This document shows positions 5,265-5,584 of a DNA stretch of 5,584 nucleotides, in pieces; positions within the stretch are counted from its first letter, which is position 1, and each line of letters begins with the position of its first letter. The notes below the pieces were generated by a model, which was not told the DNA's origin, searched no databases, and worked only from the letters and a program-made list of their open reading frames with translations. The position numbers and the translations under genes are program-made. The DNA is from Dehalococcoidia bacterium (GTDB lineage: Bacteria > Chloroflexota > Dehalococcoidia > Tepidiformales > Tepidiformaceae): NCBI GenBank assembly GCA_007126855.1, contig SLAK01000057.1, positions 1 to 5,584 on the forward strand, in the 5' to 3' direction.

Positions 5265-5277
5265 CGGCCTCGGGCCG
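5265..5277. other. Short GC hairpin between membrane-protein and thioesterase genes
   Basis: CGGCC (5265-5269) and GGCCG (5273-5277) form a perfect 5-bp stem with a 3-nt TCG loop, followed by TAAAGTA. It lies in the 67-bp gap between two plus-strand genes. It could be a weak terminator, but there is no T-run, and an overlapping alternative stem (GCCCG 5257-5261 with CGGGC 5271-5275) exists. Function unproven. Confidence 0.2.
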
Positions 5278-5312
5278 TAAAGTACGGATATTCCAGTAGT
5301 TCCGGGCAGGGT

Positions 5313-5584
5313 ATGGCTTTCAATGACACCGTGGACACTCCTGTGTCCGGCAACGGCGCGGCACAGGAGTTCATCCACGAGCTTCGCGTGCGATACGGCG
5401 AATGCGACATGCAGGGCGTGGTCTTCAACGCGAACTATCTGGCCTATGTCGACGACGCGATTGACGAGTGGTTCCAGCATGTCCTGAACGGCGACTATGC
5501 CGGCGTTTTCGACTGCATGGCCAAGAAGGTGGAGCTGGAATGGTTCGCGCCGGCGAAGAAAGGCGACGTGGTGCGGATGGCGAC
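5313..5584 (+). CDS. Acyl-CoA thioesterase, 4HBT/YbgC-like hotdog fold (partial, runs off the window)
   Basis: The first 90 codons of a gene cut by the right edge. Thioesterases of this type hydrolyse acyl-CoA or aryl-CoA to the free acid and CoA in the cytoplasm, as homo-oligomeric hotdog domains. The diagnostic block is RVRYGECDMQGVVFNANYLAY (residues 25-45) followed by VDDAIDEWF. D32 sits where the catalytic Asp of the 4HBT/YbgC family lies, followed by the conserved G-V-V and N-Y. The second strand region, KKVELEWFAPAKKGDVV, also fits the fold. The usual YHANY is FNANY here, so the His is replaced by Asn at residue 39. Residues 1-20 are a polar extension before the fold. The ATG at 5313 has CAGGG only 1 nt upstream, a poor spacing, but the next in-frame ATG (residue 33) would destroy the active site. 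The substrate cannot be told, and the neighbours do not point to a pathway. Confidence 0.85.
   Translation, partial: MAFNDTVDTPVSGNGAAQEFIHELRVRYGECDMQGVVFNANYLAYVDDAIDEWFQHVLNGDYAGVFDCMAKKVELEWFAPAKKGDVVRMA

Noticed and set aside
4652..5428. A 258-codon minus-strand open frame across the lipoprotein, membrane-protein and thioesterase starts
   Set aside because: It is antisense to three plus-strand genes, is rich in Pro, Arg and Ser without motifs, and has no supporting start site.

Overview
The window is GC-rich, densely packed bacterial DNA with short intergenic gaps and clear Shine-Dalgarno (SD) sequences. The gene content (OtsA/OtsB trehalose synthesis, small toxin-antitoxin modules, a lipoprotein, a hotdog thioesterase) fits a free-living high-GC bacterium. 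The style of the BrnT-like/RHH pair and of the helical hypothetical protein reminds me of Chloroflexota or Actinobacteria. That placement is an impression, not something the window proves.

Layout. On the minus strand, read right to left: trehalose-6-phosphate synthase (otsA, 4373-2886), trehalose-6-phosphate phosphatase (otsB, 1463-678), and a 159-aa helical protein of unknown function (576-97), followed by an imperfect hairpin near the left edge. Between otsA and otsB, on the opposite strand, lie two toxin-antitoxin (TA) modules. The first is an intact VapBC-type pair (Phd-like antitoxin 1652-1885, PIN toxin 1885-2295). The second is a BrnT-like toxin gene followed by a ribbon-helix-helix antitoxin (2350-2628 and 2630-2875). 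The BrnT-like gene is interrupted by one in-frame TGA at 2452-2454, so it looks like a recent nonsense pseudogene with a surviving antitoxin. A perfect 17-bp palindrome (2316-2332) sits upstream of it and is a good operator candidate.

To the right of otsA the plus strand carries a small secreted lipoprotein (4432-4923), a one-pass membrane protein with a very basic tail (4970-5245) that may be expressed from a leaderless mRNA, and the start of a 4HBT/YbgC-type acyl-CoA thioesterase that runs off the window (5313-5584).

How the genes work together. OtsA makes trehalose-6-phosphate from a nucleotide-glucose and glucose-6-phosphate, and OtsB removes the phosphate to give trehalose, an osmolyte and stress protectant. 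The two genes would ordinarily be neighbours; here about 1.2 kb of TA genes separates them, with only 10 bp between the antitoxin stop and the otsA stop. The most notable observations are this split of the pathway pair, the single-codon loss of the second toxin, and an OtsA whose nucleotide-sugar-binding loop departs from the usual consensus. I found no RNA genes, CRISPR arrays or insertion sequences, and nothing that clearly amounts to a previously undescribed system.
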